5,379 bases of DNA from an uncultured Endomicrobiia bacterium (lineage in GTDB: Bacteria > Elusimicrobiota > Endomicrobiia > Endomicrobiales > Endomicrobiaceae). The stretch spans positions 1 through 5,379 of the forward strand of contig CAJOOL010000064.1 in the NCBI GenBank assembly GCA_905236115.1. The letters run 5' to 3'. This document shows positions 4,942 to 5,379 of this stretch, piece after piece. The position numbers were made by a program, and so were the translations under genes. Position 1 is the first letter of the stretch, and every line of letters starts with the position of its first letter. The notes below the pieces were generated by a model. That model worked only from the letters and a program-made list of their open reading frames with translations. It did no database searches and was not told the DNA's origin.

Positions 4942-5379
4942 ATGACTAATACAAGGTTTGGGATATACGGCGGGCAGTATATCCCGGAAACACTTATGAA
5001 CGAAATAACAAATCTTGAAAAGCAGTATGAATATTATAAAAATAATGCGGAATTTACAGAAGAGCTTAACACATTATTAAAAAATTATGCGGGGCGTCCG
5101 TCTCTTTTGTACTATGCCGAAAAAATGACAAAAGATTTGGGCGGAGCAAAAATATATTTAAAAAGAGAAGATTTAAATCATACCGGTTCTCATAAAATAA
5201 ACAATGTGCTGGGGCAGGTTCTTCTGGCAAAAAAAATGGGCAAGACCAGAGTTATAGCGGAAACCGGAGCAGGCCAGCACGGTGTGGCGACGGCGACGGC
5301 GGCGGCACTTCTGGGAATAAAATGTGAAGTTTTTATGGGCGAAGAAGACACGAAAAGACAGGCATTAAACGTTTACAGA
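4942..5379 (+). CDS. trpB: Tryptophan synthase beta subunit, N-terminal part (cut by window edge)
   Basis: The beta subunit joins indole and L-serine to make L-tryptophan with pyridoxal phosphate, in a complex with TrpA. The first 146 residues are present and the frame is still open at the window end; the full protein is near 390-400 residues. [14 protein letters not shown] (6-19) is the typical start. The cofactor lysine is Lys85 in NHTGSHKIN (79-87), and Glu107 in AETGAGQHG (106-114) is the catalytic acid-base (Glu109 in Salmonella). [10 protein letters not shown] (51-60) and [11 protein letters not shown] (72-82) are also family segments. AAGGAG lies 8 bases before the ATG. It begins 53 bases after trpF, with the rest of the repeat array in the gap and no terminator, so it is co-transcribed with trpF. 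trpA would be expected next, outside the window. The GC-rich GCGACGGCG-like run near 5286-5306 only encodes the Ala/Thr-rich helix after the motif. Confidence 0.97.
   Translation, partial: MTNTRFGIYGGQYIPETLMNEITNLEKQYEYYKNNAEFTEELNTLLKNYAGRPSLLYYAEKMTKDLGGAKIYLKREDLNHTGSHKINNVLGQVLLAKKMGKTRVIAETGAGQHGVATATAAALLGIKCEVFMGEEDTKRQALNVYR

Overview
The window is AT-rich bacterial DNA with short intergenic gaps, A-rich ribosome sites of the AAGGAG type, and many small palindromes between genes. It holds a class III (type IV-like) prepilin of about 150 residues and a dense patch of dispersed palindromic repeats. My best guess is an Elusimicrobiota-like bacterium or another low-GC Gram-negative lineage. 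That is an impression from the gene style and has not been tested.

Left part (2-2581, all + strand): the C-terminal coiled coil of a cut-off protein, probably a regulator; a cation diffusion facilitator whose metal site reads Asn-Asp/Asp-Asp, which suggests manganese export, with two cytoplasmic domains in tandem; and a ten-helix DMT/EamA-type transporter. Two stem-loops follow, and the first is a good intrinsic terminator. Middle (2694-3766): a lone prepilin on the - strand with a strong ribosome site, then about 600 bases without a convincing gene. That stretch is packed with palindromes and a degenerate GTTGAANN octamer repeat.

Right part (3767-5379, + strand): a small XRE-family DNA-binding protein with a C-terminal leucine zipper, then the start of a tryptophan operon, trpF-trpB, with trpB running off the window. 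A promoter with perfect -35 and -10 hexamers and a 17-base spacer lies across the end of the XRE gene and drives a leader of about 125 nt. The leader contains a sequence very like the T-box antiterminator (GCGGCACCGCG, then CGTCC), and the CGTCC is also the left arm of an intrinsic terminator just before trpF. This matches how T-box riboswitches control amino-acid genes through uncharged tRNA, and the variable base (C) fits the G73 discriminator of bacterial tRNA-Trp. There is no room for the usual large Stem I with its specifier codon, so this is either a much reduced T-box or a different element that looks like one. It is the most interesting item in the window.

An inverted pair of GTTGAANN arrays lies on either side of the XRE-trpF block. 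The right-hand array supplies the last six codons and the stop codon of trpF, a sign that the repeat has inserted or expanded into the end of a gene.
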